NCBI RefSeq assembly: GCF_018863235.1
Contig: NZ_JAHKRS010000002.1
Span: 186,001 to 250,000 of the forward strand
Reading direction: 5' to 3'
Length of the DNA stretch: 64,000 bases
Origin: Pseudomaricurvus albidus
GTDB taxonomy: Bacteria > Pseudomonadota > Gammaproteobacteria > Pseudomonadales > Cellvibrionaceae
Part shown: in pieces, positions 50,475 through 59,796 of the stretch
Position numbering within the stretch: position 1 is the first letter of the stretch
How the letters are laid out: each line of letters opens with the position of its first letter
Notes under the pieces: model-generated
Databases searched by the model: none
Told to the model about the DNA's origin: nothing
The model's input: only the letters and a program-made list of their open reading frames with translations
Made by a program: the position numbers and the translations under genes

Positions 50475-50546
50475 TAACAACCGTGATTAGCCTGTTTAGG
50501 AGAGAAGGTCATGAGACCTAAACCCAACCGCCTCCGAAGAAACGAT
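50448..50546 (-). ncRNA. Fur-regulated small RNA candidate, RyhB/PrrF type (about 99 nt)
   Basis: A compact transcription unit with no ORF of note. Sigma-70 promoter TTGACA (50581-50576) and TATTAT (50558-50553), 17-bp spacing, minus strand. A Fur box lies immediately upstream. Start predicted near 50546, body of about 75 nt containing CTCATGACCTTCTCTCCTAA, and a strong terminator GGCCACCC-ACT-GGGTGGCC followed by eight T. This is the architecture of iron-starvation sRNAs that repress iron-using proteins. I cannot match the body to a named family by eye. Confidence 0.7.
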
Positions 50547-50575
50547 GTGAGAATAATAATATCTCTCACTTGAGT

Positions 50576-50601
50576 TGTCAATGGTAATGATTATCATTTG
50601 T
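50576..50601 (-). promoter_or_regulatory. Fur box and -35 element
   Basis: GGTAATGATTATCATTTGT (50583-50601) matches 15 of 19 positions of the Fur consensus GATAATGATWATCATTATC and contains the perfect palindrome AATGAT-T-ATCATT. It adjoins the TTGACA -35 element at 50576-50581. Confidence 0.8.
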
Positions 50602-50702
50602 AAAATGATTGGCACATAAAGGCACAATGAAGGATCAAAGAGTGAGGTAGTGAGGTTGCACCCAGGTATTCTGGGCACGAATTGGCTTAAATGGTCAACG
50701 GA

Positions 50703-51044
50703 TCAGGAGGGCTGTGAGTTCTTTTCTTCCTGCGCAGCCGCATCTTCAATCAGACGCTGTTTGACACTGGGTTCAAGGTCGTTCCAGTGAATGCCCAATA
50801 ATGCACCTTGAAGTGCGTACAGCATCACTTTCGAAACGTGTATTCCCCGGTTTTTTATGCGAATGTAAGCCTCGACAGGCCCCATGTTGTTCAGGTCAGC
50901 ATAAGAATTGACGCCAATGGCGTGCAGGATATTGACGGAGGCGGCTCCGAGATTCTTGAGCTGGAGCAAATCACTATGACGGTCGGTCACAACGGCGAGT
51001 CCCCAAATTGAGTATTTATTGTATTTATGCACTCTTCGACTCAT
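50703..51044 (-). CDS. Stand-alone TfoX C-terminal domain protein (113 aa)
   Basis: Carries only the C-terminal domain of TfoX/Sxy, the competence activator. LLQLKNLGAASVNILHAIGV, NSYADLNNMGPVEAYIRIKN, and VSKVMLYALQGALLGIHWND match that domain, which is a helix-hairpin-helix-like fold. The N-terminal domain of full TfoX is missing. Such single-domain proteins are widespread and uncharacterised. Confidence 0.88.
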   Translation of the reverse strand: MSRRVHKYNKYSIWGLAVVTDRHSDLLQLKNLGAASVNILHAIGVNSYADLNNMGPVEAYIRIKNRGIHVSKVMLYALQGALLGIHWNDLEPSVKQRLIEDAAAQEEKNSQPS

Positions 51045-51122
51045 AGGTCGTACCGTTATAATACATGCTTCCCGGTTGATGGCAAATCTGCTCTGTCGCT
51101 GTAAGTGAGTTGTGAGTTATTT

Positions 51123-51851
51123 ATGAGAAATGAGTCCAGTCCCCTGAGCGGTGAACTCTTTGCCGAGTTGACCGGTCAGACCGAGTCCCATCTTGTGTCC
51201 TGCAATAGCCGAGAGAGCGAGCATGGTGCCCAGGTGTTGATTCATGCGGATGCTCTGAAACCATTCCTGCGCCTGCGGGACAAGGCTCGTCAGGCGGGCT
51301 TTGAGCTGGCCATTGCCAGCAGTTTTCGGGGCTTTGATCGGCAGCAGCATATCTGGCAGCAAAAGGCCGCTGGCAAACGCCCGGTATTCGGCGTCGACGG
51401 CAAACCGCTTGATCCCAGGGCGCTCAGTGACGAGCAGCTGCTCTGGGCGATCTTGCGCTGGTCGGCGTTGCCCGGTGCTTCCCGCCATCACTGGGGCTCG
51501 GATCTGGATGTTTACGACGCCGCCGCGGTCGATGACGATTACCGCCTGCAACTGGTGCCGGAAGAGTACGCCCCCTCGGGACCATTTGGCCTGTTTCGTC
51601 AGTGGCTCGATACGCTGATTGAAGAGGGTGAAGCCGAGGGTTTTTTCCACCCGTATGCGCGGGATTTGGGGGCGGTTGCACCGGAGCCCTGGCACATCAG
51701 CTATCGCCCAGTGGCGCAGCGATATCAGGCCCTGTTCGATGCGGAGGTTTTTCAGCAATTGCTGGCGAGTGGCGCCTGGCCGTTATCGGGCGAAATTCAG
51801 CGCCATGCGGACGATATCTACCGCCGATATGTGCAACTGGAGCCTGCCTGA
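51123..51851 (+). CDS. M15 family D-alanyl-D-alanine carboxypeptidase-like protein (242 aa)
   Basis: VanY/LdcB-type zinc peptidase. SSFRGFDRQQHIWQQKAAGK; zinc motif SRHHWGSDLDVYD (HxxxxxxD); catalytic and third ligand region VAPEPWHISYRP (ExxH). No clear signal peptide from ATG 51123, so it may act in the cytosol in peptidoglycan recycling or be exported by another route. The alternative start GTG 51105 adds six residues without a leader. Confidence 0.88.
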   Translation: MRNESSPLSGELFAELTGQTESHLVSCNSRESEHGAQVLIHADALKPFLRLRDKARQAGFELAIASSFRGFDRQQHIWQQKAAGKRPVFGVDGKPLDPRALSDEQLLWAILRWSALPGASRHHWGSDLDVYDAAAVDDDYRLQLVPEEYAPSGPFGLFRQWLDTLIEEGEAEGFFHPYARDLGAVAPEPWHISYRPVAQRYQALFDAEVFQQLLASGAWPLSGEIQRHADDIYRRYVQLEPA

Positions 51852-51984
51852 CATTCCCGGATGGGTGCTAACCGTTGCCAAGCTGGTTACAATTAACTCA
51901 ATGAACACATGAATCGCGTGAGTATCGGGCTTGCAGTCTTCCAGGGGCGGCAGAGCTTGCGCTCGGACGCAGGAGGGTTAGGTG

Positions 51985-52803
51985 ATGGCTCAGGATGTAA
52001 CGGCGGCAAATCTGGCTGCCGGCGAAGCGGAAGACTTTATCTGGCAGGCAATACGTGCCGAGGCGGAAGCGTCCAGCCGCGATGAGCCCATGCTGGCGAG
52101 CTACTATCATGCGTCGATTCTCAAACATGAGAGTTTTGAGGCGGCGATCAGTTTCCACATGGCGAACAAGCTCGACAGTTCAACCGTGCAGGCTATGACC
52201 GTGCGGGAAGTCTTTGAAGAGGCGCTGGCGTCTGATCCGACGATCGGTGAGGCCATGCGTGCCGACATCAAGGCATACAAGGATCGCGATGCCGCCTGTG
52301 ATAAATTCACCATGCCGTTTCTGTATTTCAAGGGGTATCACGCCTTGCAGGCGCAGCGAGTGAGCCACTGGCTGTGGTTGCGCGGTCGGAAATCGCTGGC
52401 TTTATACCTGCAAAATCAGATTTCTCAGGCTTTCGGTGTCGATATTCATCCCGGAGCCACCATCGGCAAGGGAATCATGATCGACCACGCTACTGGTGTG
52501 GTGGTGGGAGAGACTGCGGTCATTTGCGACGACGTGTCGATGCTGCATTCAGTCACGCTGGGCGGCTCGGGCTGTCAGGGTGGGGATCGTCATCCGAAAA
52601 TTGGTCGCGGGGTATTGATCAGTGCGGGGGCGAAGATTTTGGGGGGGATCACCATTGGTGAAGGTGCCAAAATTGGTGCTGGCAGTGTGGTGCTTGAATC
52701 CGTGCCAGCGCACACTACCGTCGCGGGGGTACCTGCCAAAATTGTTGGTCGCCCACGGTGTCAGGAGCCTGCGCTGGATATGGATCATCAGCTGGGAGAC
52801 TGA
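51985..52803 (+). CDS. cysE: Serine O-acetyltransferase (272 aa)
   Basis: First step of cysteine synthesis. N-terminal helical domain AEDFIWQAIRAEAEASSRDE, PMLASYYHASILKHESFEAA. Left-handed hexapeptide domain: QAFGVDIHPGATIGKGIMID, HATGVVVGETAVICDDVSML, HSVTLGGSGCQGGDRHPKIG, LISAGAKILGGITIGEGAKI. ATG 51985 lies 8 bases after AGGAGG; GTG 51982 is less likely. It uses the long CysE architecture (272 aa). Confidence 0.95.
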   Translation: MAQDVTAANLAAGEAEDFIWQAIRAEAEASSRDEPMLASYYHASILKHESFEAAISFHMANKLDSSTVQAMTVREVFEEALASDPTIGEAMRADIKAYKDRDAACDKFTMPFLYFKGYHALQAQRVSHWLWLRGRKSLALYLQNQISQAFGVDIHPGATIGKGIMIDHATGVVVGETAVICDDVSMLHSVTLGGSGCQGGDRHPKIGRGVLISAGAKILGGITIGEGAKIGAGSVVLESVPAHTTVAGVPAKIVGRPRCQEPALDMDHQLGD

Positions 52804-52813
52804 TGATCTTCCC

Positions 52814-53044
52814 TTACAGCTGGTTGTTTCTGAGCTGCATCCAGTTCAATACTGATTGGCGGCTGTGCATCAGGCCACTAAGATGCCTCACCATATCCAG
52901 ATCGGGCTGGGTATCCTGCTGCAGTTGCGCAATGCGCTTGTCCAGTGTCTGGATTTCGGTTCGAAGCTGATTGACCATATGCAGACTGGTGGCTTCCTGA
53001 TCGGAGAGCCCCAGGCTCCGTTGATGTCTTCTACTCTTTTTCAT
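52814..53044 (-). CDS. Small coiled-coil protein, paralogue A (76 aa)
   Basis: Conserved-looking small soluble protein of unknown function. Basic start MKKSRRHQRSLGLSDQEATS, a coiled-coil helix MVNQLRTEIQTLDKRIAQLQ and the motif HSRQSVLNWMQLRNN. The next gene upstream (53096-53350) has the same layout and the motif DSRLSVLGWLTS, so the two are paralogues in tandem. Confidence 0.7.
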   Translation of the reverse strand: MKKSRRHQRSLGLSDQEATSLHMVNQLRTEIQTLDKRIAQLQQDTQPDLDMVRHLSGLMHSRQSVLNWMQLRNNQL

Positions 53045-53095
53045 TAGACTTCCTGTCCTTCTGTGGCTTCAGTACATGGGTCGCGCTGTTTGCGG

Positions 53096-53350
53096 CTAAC
53101 AGGCCAGTTCCGGTTGGGGCTGGTAACTGGTGAGCCAGCCCAGCACCGAGAGACGACTGTCGAGCATGTCTTCGTAGGTTTTCAGAATGACGGTATTTGG
53201 AGTTGCTTGCGCAGTGAGCGTGGCAATGCGTTTTTCCAAATAGCTGATGTCGTTAGCAATCTTTTGTGAGATCGCTGTGATCTTGATCCGCTGGTCGCCA
53301 ATGACCAGGGTCGTGCAGTTGCAGTGGGAGCTTGGCATAACTTGATTCAT
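53096..53350 (-). CDS. Small coiled-coil protein, paralogue B (84 aa)
   Basis: Paralogue of the 52814-53044 protein with a longer N-terminus (SSHCNCTTLVIGDQRIKITA) containing two Cys, then a helix ISYLEKRIATLTAQ and YEDMLDSRLSVLGWLTSYQP. ATG 53350 or 53338. Unknown function. Both genes are on the minus strand 51 bp apart and may form an operon. Confidence 0.68.
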   Translation of the reverse strand: MNQVMPSSHCNCTTLVIGDQRIKITAISQKIANDISYLEKRIATLTAQATPNTVILKTYEDMLDSRLSVLGWLTSYQPQPELAC

Positions 53351-53564
53351 TCCGTGAGAGTTATGTTCGGTGGTGTTTATATCCTTAACCTTTATATTAT
53401 GAGTGACTTATTTCCTTTGCGCCAGTAGTCAATCGCTGATTTCCGTGTAGGATTTTGCCTACAGGCGGTGCTATGATCGAGCTGCGTTTGTCGCAATGAT
53501 ATTTGCGACATGCGGCAAAAGTAGCAAACAAAACTAACTTTCTAAGCCGAAATTCCCAAAACCT

Positions 53565-54359
53565 ATGACTCAGTCTGATCAGCCTTTGTTTGATGTGATT
53601 TTCCGTGGAGACATTGCTCCAGGTCACCAACTGCTGGACGTCAAGGCGAACATGGCCAAGCTGTTCAAAGCGGATATGGCCAGGATTGATGCCCTGTTTG
53701 TTGGGGGCGCGGTAGCGTTGAAGAAGAATCTGGATCAGACGACGGCGGAAAAGTACCAGGCGGTCTTAAAAAGTGCCGGTGCCGATGTGCAGCTGGCTGA
53801 AGCGGGCAAGATTGGTAAGAAAAAGCCTGCCCGGAAAAAAACAGTTCCGTCCGCGAAGGCAAAATCACCGGCAGAGCAACCGATGACCCTGCAGCAGCGT
53901 TTAGCGGCTCAGGAGGCCGAACGTGAGCAGCAGGAGGCACATGCCAGGAAAGAAACTGAGCGGGCTGCACCTCAGGTGAGTATTTCCACCGAGAGCGATG
54001 ACACCGGATTTACCCTGGCCCCGGTTGGCGCAGAGCTGTTGGAGGGGGTAGAAAAAGAAGAGCTGCCCGAGGTGGTAGTGGACATCAGCCAGATGACATT
54101 GCGTCCTCAGGAGGGCGATCTGGTGGATGACAATGAGCGTTTTGTCGTTGAGCCGGTGAGTGTGCAGGTGGCAGATTATGGCCTCAGTGAGCTGGGTGAC
54201 GATCTGTTGCACGAGGATGAAAAGCAGAGCTTGCCGCTGATTGAAGTCGCAGTGCCGGAGGTCGATATCGCGCCGGTAGGCAGTGATATGGGACAGCTCA
54301 GGGGAGATGAACCTCCGCCACCCCCGGACACCAGCGGGCTGTCAATCAAAGAAGATTGA
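53565..54359 (+). CDS. Hypothetical protein with L7/L12-C-like N-terminal domain and acidic disordered tail (264 aa)
   Basis: The first about 75 residues (FDVIFRGDIAPGHQLLDVKA, NMAKLFKADMARIDALFVGG, AEKYQAVLKSAGADVQLAEA) follow the pattern of a ribosomal L7/L12 C-terminal-like fold that also occurs in front of RDD domains. Then comes a Lys/Ala-rich linker (KKKPARKKTVPSAKAKSPAE), a Gln/Glu-rich coiled coil and a long acidic tail with PPPPPDTSGLSIKED. No membrane segment. Role unknown. Confidence 0.65.
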   Translation: MTQSDQPLFDVIFRGDIAPGHQLLDVKANMAKLFKADMARIDALFVGGAVALKKNLDQTTAEKYQAVLKSAGADVQLAEAGKIGKKKPARKKTVPSAKAKSPAEQPMTLQQRLAAQEAEREQQEAHARKETERAAPQVSISTESDDTGFTLAPVGAELLEGVEKEELPEVVVDISQMTLRPQEGDLVDDNERFVVEPVSVQVADYGLSELGDDLLHEDEKQSLPLIEVAVPEVDIAPVGSDMGQLRGDEPPPPPDTSGLSIKED

Positions 54360-54375
54360 TTACCGGGCAGACAAT

Positions 54376-54404
54376 AAAAAAGCCGCTCAATGAGCGGCTT
54401 TTTT
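54376..54404. terminator. Bidirectional terminator between convergent genes
   Basis: GCCGCTCA/TGAGCGGC stem with A6 before and T6 after, placed between the 53565-54359 gene and ppa. Confidence 0.9.
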
Positions 54405-54428
54405 GTTCACGACGTATGCGTCAGACAA

Positions 54429-54959
54429 TTAACCTTTCTGATAGTTGGCCACAGCGTCGTTGATCTCTTTGCGAGCTTCTTCGGCGTTGCCCCAGCCCTC
54501 AATTTTTACCCACTTGCCAGGTTCCAGATCTTTGTAGTGCTGGAAGAAGTGAGAAATCTGGTTCAGGGTCAGCTCTGGCAGGTCAGAGATGTCCTGCACG
54601 TCTTTGTACAGCGGAGTGACTTTCTCGTGTGGTACGGCAACGATTTTGGCATCTTCACCGCCGTCGTCGGTCATTTTCAGCACGCCAACAGGACGACAGC
54701 GAATAACGGCACCAGGCACCACGGCCAGAGGCATAACGACCATGACATCAACCGGGTCGCCATCACCACACAGGGTGTGGGGGACGTAGCCGTAGTTGGC
54801 AGGGTAGTGCATGGCAGTGCCCAACATGCGGTCTACAAAGATTTCACCGGAATCCTTGTCCACTTCGTACTTGATGGGGTCGCCGTTGAGAGGGATTTCA
54901 ATAATAACGTTGATGTCGTTTGGCAGGTCTTTACCGGCTGAGACTTGATCGTAGCTCAT
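54429..54959 (-). CDS. ppa: Inorganic pyrophosphatase (176 aa)
   Basis: Soluble family I pyrophosphatase. [60 protein letters not shown] and [20 protein letters not shown], with the DGDPVDV signature. [16 protein letters not shown] supplies further Mg ligands. ATG 54959 is used; the length matches E. coli Ppa (175-176). Confidence 0.97.
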   Translation of the reverse strand: MSYDQVSAGKDLPNDINVIIEIPLNGDPIKYEVDKDSGEIFVDRMLGTAMHYPANYGYVPHTLCGDGDPVDVMVVMPLAVVPGAVIRCRPVGVLKMTDDGGEDAKIVAVPHEKVTPLYKDVQDISDLPELTLNQISHFFQHYKDLEPGKWVKIEGWGNAEEARKEINDAVANYQKG

Positions 54960-55085
54960 GATCTGGATTCCACTGGTGAGTAAATTTGGCCGAGATTCTA
55001 CCACAATCCGGCAGCAGCTCAATTGGACGGCAGGCTAAGCTTGGTGCTTATCCTTGCCGTCTCGACGCTTCAGAGTGTGATCTGC

Positions 55086-55892
55086 CTAGCAATCGCAGTA
55101 ATAGTACTGCTCGTCCTCCAGGCAGAACATGGTCATATGACCGCCCCAGACACAGCCGGAATCCAGCGCGTAGACGTTGTCCACCCCGGTGTAGCCTTCC
55201 AGTGCCGCCCAGTGGCCAAAAATGATTTTGTCCTTGCGGGTTTTGCGTTTGGGATGGGAAAACCAGGGCGCATAGCCTTTGGGGGCATTGTTAATCCCGC
55301 TTTTGGCCTGCAGTTCCAGTCGACCCTTGCTGTCGCAAAAACGCATGCGGGTAAAATAGTTGGTGATGATACGCAAGCGATCCGGCCCTTTCAGGTAGCG
55401 GCTCCAGATGGCGGGCTGATTGCCATACATCTTGGCAAGGAAGTGGTCGAACTGGTCGCTCTTTAATACCGTTTCCACTTCTTTAGCGCGTTTCAACGCT
55501 TTGCGCAGACTCCATTGCGGGGGAATGCCCGCGTGCACCATGGTAAACCCCAGCTTGCTGTCATGGTGGATCAGTGGACACTGGCGCAGCCAGTCGAACA
55601 GGGTTTCACTGTGCTTGGTGATGAGGATGTCATCCAGAGTGTCACTGTCCGATGGCAGTCGATGGCCATAGGCCACAGCCAGCAGATGCAGGTCGTGATT
55701 GCCCAGTACTGCGACGACGTTGTCGCGCATATCGTACAGGTATTGCAAGGTTTCCAATGATTGCGGACCGCGATTGATGAGGTCTCCCACCAGCCACAAG
55801 GTGTCCTTGTCCGGATTGAACTGAACCTTCTTCATCAGGCATTGCAGTGGTTCCAGACAGCCTTGCAGGTCTCCAACAGCGTAGGTGGCCAT
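55086..55892 (-). CDS. apaH: Diadenosine tetraphosphatase, symmetrical (268 aa)
   Basis: Hydrolyses Ap4A to two ADP; also removes Np4 caps from RNA in E. coli. Metallophosphatase motifs [78 protein letters not shown] near the end is diagnostic. It follows apaG by 23 bp. Confidence 0.96.
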   Translation of the reverse strand: MATYAVGDLQGCLEPLQCLMKKVQFNPDKDTLWLVGDLINRGPQSLETLQYLYDMRDNVVAVLGNHDLHLLAVAYGHRLPSDSDTLDDILITKHSETLFDWLRQCPLIHHDSKLGFTMVHAGIPPQWSLRKALKRAKEVETVLKSDQFDHFLAKMYGNQPAIWSRYLKGPDRLRIITNYFTRMRFCDSKGRLELQAKSGINNAPKGYAPWFSHPKRKTRKDKIIFGHWAALEGYTGVDNVYALDSGCVWGGHMTMFCLEDEQYYYCDC

Positions 55893-55915
55893 AGTAATTC
55901 CAGTCTATCGTTTTC

Positions 55916-56296
55916 TTAGTGCAGCCGGTGAGGGGGCACCAGGGCAAATGCGGGAATCGGCACGTCAAACAGGTCACCGCTGTCGGCGCGCATCTGGTAA
56001 GAGCCTTCCATGGTGCCGGTTTCTGTCTCCAGAACCGAGCCGCTGGTGTAGGTGTATTCTTCGCCCGGAGCCAGTACGGGTTGCTCTCCGACCACGCCGA
56101 CACCGGCAACCTCCTGAATTTCGCCGTTGGCGTCAGTGATTTTCCAGTGGCGACTGATCAATTGTGCGGTTTCTTCACCCTCGTTGGCGATGGTGATGGT
56201 ATAGGCAAACACAAACTTTTTTTGTTGTGGTTGGGATTGTTCCGGTAAGTACCGTGTTTTTATGTGAATTCGAATGCTGTCGCGTTCTTCCGTCAT
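55916..56296 (-). CDS. apaG: Co2+/Mg2+ efflux-linked protein ApaG (126 aa)
   Basis: Small beta-sandwich protein. IRIHIKTRYLPEQSQPQQKK, FVFAYTITIANEGEETAQLI, SRHWKITDANGEIQEVAGVG, VVGEQPVLAPGEEYTYTSGS and MEGSYQMR are family signatures. The exact function is unresolved; it was linked genetically to Co2+ resistance. Between rsmA and apaH as usual. Confidence 0.95.
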   Translation of the reverse strand: MTEERDSIRIHIKTRYLPEQSQPQQKKFVFAYTITIANEGEETAQLISRHWKITDANGEIQEVAGVGVVGEQPVLAPGEEYTYTSGSVLETETGTMEGSYQMRADSGDLFDVPIPAFALVPPHRLH

Positions 56297-56462
56297 AGTG
56301 ATGTTTCAATCAGAGTGTTACTTCAATCAGGTCCTGTCGCAAGACCGGAAACGAGTGCCGGAGATTCAGTGCCGGGCAAGGTGTCAGAGCAGGATACGAT
56401 AGTCTGTTCGTTCCTGCGGGTTAAGTGCAGGTGTCTGAAAGCCGGGAATTATGTCGTATTTT

Positions 56463-57296
56463 TCAGCTCGCATCTAATGCGTCGGCCAGCTTGTCGCTCA
56501 GAGCAACATATTCTTCCAGGGTGATATTTTCAGGCCGCACACTGGTGTCGATGTTCAGTGATTCGATGGCGTCCACCGGCAGCAGTTGCTTGAGCGAGTT
56601 GCGCAGGGTCTTGCGGCGTTGCTGGAACGCGGTGTTTACCAGTCTCGACAGCAGTTTCACATCTTTTGCCGGGTGTGGCAGTTGTGTGTGAGGTGTCAGG
56701 CGAACAATGGCCGAGTCCACCTTGGGGCGTGGATTAAAACACTCTGGTGGTACATCGAACAGATTTTCCACCTTGCAGTAATACTGCACCATCACGCCGA
56801 GGCGACCATAGGCTTTTTCTCCCGGTTGGGCTGCCATGCGATCCACCACTTCTTTTTGCAGCATAAAGTGCATGTCTTTCACGTCTGCCTGATAGCTCAA
56901 CAGGTGGAAGATCAGCGGTGTGGAAATGTTGTAAGGCAGGTTGCCGACAATGCGCAGGGGACCTTTGCTTTCGCCCTGGGCATCTTGCAGCAGGGTGGCG
57001 AAGTCGAATTTCAGGGCATCCGTCTGGTGGATGCGGAAGTCCGGGTAACTGGCAATAAACTGGGACAGCAAAATCGGAATCAGGTCGCGATCGAGTTCCA
57101 CCACGTTGAGTGTGGGACACGAGGCGAGCAGTTGTTCGGTGATGGCGCCTTTGCCGGGACCAATTTCCACAAGATTATCCTCAGCTTTGGGGCTGATGGA
57201 TTTGACGATACGACGGATGATGTTGTCGTCTTCGAGAAAGTTCTGGCCGAAGCGCTTGCGGGCGCGATGCTCCGTTCCGGGTTTTGATTTGCTCAT
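56463..57296 (-). CDS. rsmA: 16S rRNA dimethyladenosine transferase (277 aa)
   Basis: KsgA, dimethylates A1518 and A1519 of 16S rRNA. HRARKRFGQNFLEDDNIIRR, NLVEIGPGKGAITEQLLASC (SAM motif I), VVELDRDLIPILLSQF, and the catalytic IVGNLPYNISTPLIFHLL (NLPY). ATG 57296; 32-bp gap after pdxA, so co-transcribed. Confidence 0.97.
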   Translation of the reverse strand: MSKSKPGTEHRARKRFGQNFLEDDNIIRRIVKSISPKAEDNLVEIGPGKGAITEQLLASCPTLNVVELDRDLIPILLSQFIASYPDFRIHQTDALKFDFATLLQDAQGESKGPLRIVGNLPYNISTPLIFHLLSYQADVKDMHFMLQKEVVDRMAAQPGEKAYGRLGVMVQYYCKVENLFDVPPECFNPRPKVDSAIVRLTPHTQLPHPAKDVKLLSRLVNTAFQQRRKTLRNSLKQLLPVDAIESLNIDTSVRPENITLEEYVALSDKLADALDAS

Positions 57297-57327
57297 CGGT
57301 ATTGTGTGTGCTCAGTAAAGTGTGACA

Positions 57328-58314
57328 TCAGTGTTGTGAGGCGATGGCCATGGCGCGGGCGTATTCCAACGCGGTGAGTAAACTGCCCAGGTCAGCCTTG
57401 CCCTGGCCAGCAATATCCAGAGCGGTACCGTGATCCACAGAGGTGCGGATGATGGGGAGCCCCAGAGTAATGTTGACAGCCTGGCCGAAGCCCTTGAATT
57501 TTAACACTGGCAAGCCCTGATCGTGGTACATGGCCAGCACCGCATCGGCGTTATCCAGAACTTTGGGGGTGAACAGGGTGTCGGCGGGCAGGGGGCCGAT
57601 CAGTTCCATACCCTGTTGGCGCAGCTGTTCCAGAGTGGGCTCAATGACGTCTATTTCCTCGCGTCCCATATGGCCGCCTTCGCCGGCGTGAGGGTTGAGG
57701 CCGCAAACCAATATCTTGGGGTGCGGGATGCCAAAGTGCTGTTGCAGGTCGTGGTGCAGTATCCGCAGAACCTGGGTCAGGCTTTCTGGCGTGATGGCCG
57801 CCGGCACATCTTTCAACGGCAGGTGGGTGGTGGCCAGAGCGACTCTCAAGCCCTCTGTGGCCAGCATCATGACGACCTTGTCGGTGTGGGTGCGCTCGGC
57901 CAGAAACTCAGTGTGGCCACTGAACGCAATGCCGGCTTCATTGATGACGCCCTTGTGCACCGGAGCGGTGATGTAGGCATCGAAAGTGCCATCCAGACAG
58001 CCGTCAATGGCCTGGCGCAGGCTGTCGAGCACGTAGGGAGCGTTGGCGGGATTGAGTTGTCCTGCCTGACACGGGGCTGCCAGCGGCAGCTCTTTTACGC
58101 ATAACTCGCCCTTGGCCAGAGGCTGGGGCGGCTGGCTGGCATCAAATGGCCGCAGAGTCAGTGGCAGGCCCAGTTGAGAGGCTCGCTCAAGCAGCAGTTG
58201 TGGATCGGCGATAACCACCACTTCGTCGGCGCAACCCTGTTGAGCCAGAGCGATGGTGAGATCGGGGCCGATGCCAGCGGGTTCTCCGGGCGTAAGAGCT
58301 AGGCGCAAGGTCAT
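57328..58314 (-). CDS. pdxA: 4-hydroxythreonine-4-phosphate dehydrogenase (328 aa)
   Basis: Pyridoxal phosphate synthesis. [20 protein letters not shown] at the start; [40 protein letters not shown]; metal ligands in [20 protein letters not shown] and [20 protein letters not shown]. The ending [20 protein letters not shown] is diagnostic. Part of the lptD-apaH operon. Confidence 0.97.
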   Translation of the reverse strand: MTLRLALTPGEPAGIGPDLTIALAQQGCADEVVVIADPQLLLERASQLGLPLTLRPFDASQPPQPLAKGELCVKELPLAAPCQAGQLNPANAPYVLDSLRQAIDGCLDGTFDAYITAPVHKGVINEAGIAFSGHTEFLAERTHTDKVVMMLATEGLRVALATTHLPLKDVPAAITPESLTQVLRILHHDLQQHFGIPHPKILVCGLNPHAGEGGHMGREEIDVIEPTLEQLRQQGMELIGPLPADTLFTPKVLDNADAVLAMYHDQGLPVLKFKGFGQAVNITLGLPIIRTSVDHGTALDIAGQGKADLGSLLTALEYARAMAIASQH

Positions 58315-58440
58315 AATCGGGCCTGAAACAAGTGTGCCGGGGTTCCCCGGCGGATGGAAAAGGACAGCTTACGTGATTGATGCCGTGTGCGATAGGCGTT
58401 CGCACACGGCGGGCGTGGTCAGATTCCTTGATTCAGGGAA

Positions 58441-59790
58441 TCAGTTACTTTCCGTATCGGATTCGGGCTGCCCTTTGATCTCAACATAGGCCTTGTCGCG
58501 AATTTCGCGCAGCCAGTTGATGCGTTCTTCTTCAAAGCGCTGATTGCGCAGCAGTTGCATGGCCTGATTCATGCGAACGGTTTCGCTCATGTCTTGCTGG
58601 CGGCGTTCCTCCACCTGAAGAATGTGCCAGCCAAACTGGCTGCGGAAGGGCTCGCTGATGTCGCCAATGGAGGTTTCATCGATGGTGCGCTCAAACTCGG
58701 GGACGAACTTCCCGGGCAGTGACCAGCCCAGGTCGCCACCGCTGAGCATGGAGCCCACATCTTCTGAGTGTTTGCGAGCCATTTCACCAAAGTCAGCCCC
58801 GTTCAGAATCTGCTGGCGAATGTCTGTCAGCTTCTGTCTGGCCTGCTCGTCGGTCAGGATGGCGGAAGGCTTGATCAGGATGTGGCGAACCTTGGACTGT
58901 TCAATTACCTGCTCCTTGGGGCCGCGCTTGTCATACAGCTTCAGAATGTGAAAGCCGGCGCCACTGCGCAAAGGTTGGGTGACATCACCAATTTGCAGGT
59001 CGACAATATTCTCGGCAAACAGGTCGGGCAGTTGTGCGGATTTTCTCCAGCCCAGATCGCCGCCTTTGAGAGCGTTTTGTCCCTGTGACTCGGCCACCGC
59101 CAGCTGGCGGAAATCGGCACCGTTTTTCAACTGCTGATAAATGGCGTTGGCTTTATCCTCTGAGGCCTTGAGGGCGTCGTTGTCCGCGGCGGTGGGAAGC
59201 CCGATCATGATGTGTCCCAGATTGTAATCGGGAGACGACCAGAAGCGGCCCTGTTTCGACTTGAGGAAGTTTTTCACTTCCTGCTCCGACACCTTGATGC
59301 GACGATTGACGCTGCCGCGCTGAACCTGCTCGATGATAATGTCGCGGCGAATCTGTTCGCGCAAATCGTTCAGGCTGATCCCGTCCTGGGCCAGTTTTTG
59401 CTCAAACTCTGCCTGACTGAGGTTGTTTGCCTGACGCATGCGGTTGATGGTTTCATCGACCTGGCGGTCGCTGACTTCAACGCCGGCGCGTCGCCCCATC
59501 TGCAGTTCGAGGGACTCGGTGATCAGCTGCTCAAGAATCTGCCCGCGGAGAATCTCCATCGGTGGCAGCTGGGTGTTGTTGGCGCGCAACTGGGAAACCA
59601 CCATGCTCATGCGCTGGTTCAGCTCGCTGGCCATGACCACATCGTCGTCGACCACGGCAACCACTTCGTCCAATGGTACGGTTTGCGCCATGCTGAAGCT
59701 GCTGCAGGTCAGGGCGGCGCCCAAAGCCAGCAGCTTGAGGCCGGTTTTGACGTTGCGTAAGGTCCCGGTTTTCAAATTATTTAATGTCAT
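58441..59790 (-). CDS. surA: Periplasmic chaperone/peptidyl-prolyl isomerase SurA (449 aa)
   Basis: Outer membrane protein chaperone. Signal peptide LKLLALGAALTCSSFSMAQT. N-terminal core VPLDEVVAVVDDDVVMASEL. Two parvulin domains: SEQEVKNFLKSKQGRFWS through AGFHILKLYDKRG, and KVRHILIKPSAILTDEQARQ through QFGWHILQVEERR. It follows lptD by 6 bp and serves LptD assembly in E. coli. Start ATG 59790; GTG 59796 is the alternative. Confidence 0.97.
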   Translation of the reverse strand: MTLNNLKTGTLRNVKTGLKLLALGAALTCSSFSMAQTVPLDEVVAVVDDDVVMASELNQRMSMVVSQLRANNTQLPPMEILRGQILEQLITESLELQMGRRAGVEVSDRQVDETINRMRQANNLSQAEFEQKLAQDGISLNDLREQIRRDIIIEQVQRGSVNRRIKVSEQEVKNFLKSKQGRFWSSPDYNLGHIMIGLPTAADNDALKASEDKANAIYQQLKNGADFRQLAVAESQGQNALKGGDLGWRKSAQLPDLFAENIVDLQIGDVTQPLRSGAGFHILKLYDKRGPKEQVIEQSKVRHILIKPSAILTDEQARQKLTDIRQQILNGADFGEMARKHSEDVGSMLSGGDLGWSLPGKFVPEFERTIDETSIGDISEPFRSQFGWHILQVEERRQQDMSETVRMNQAMQLLRNQRFEEERINWLREIRDKAYVEIKGQPESDTESN

Positions 59791-59796
59791 AGTCAC

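Noticed and set aside
50496-50678. 60-codon minus-strand frame through the Fur box region
   Set aside because: It starts upstream of the Fur box and runs through the promoter and RNA body with no ribosome-binding site. The promoter-terminator structure fits a noncoding RNA better.
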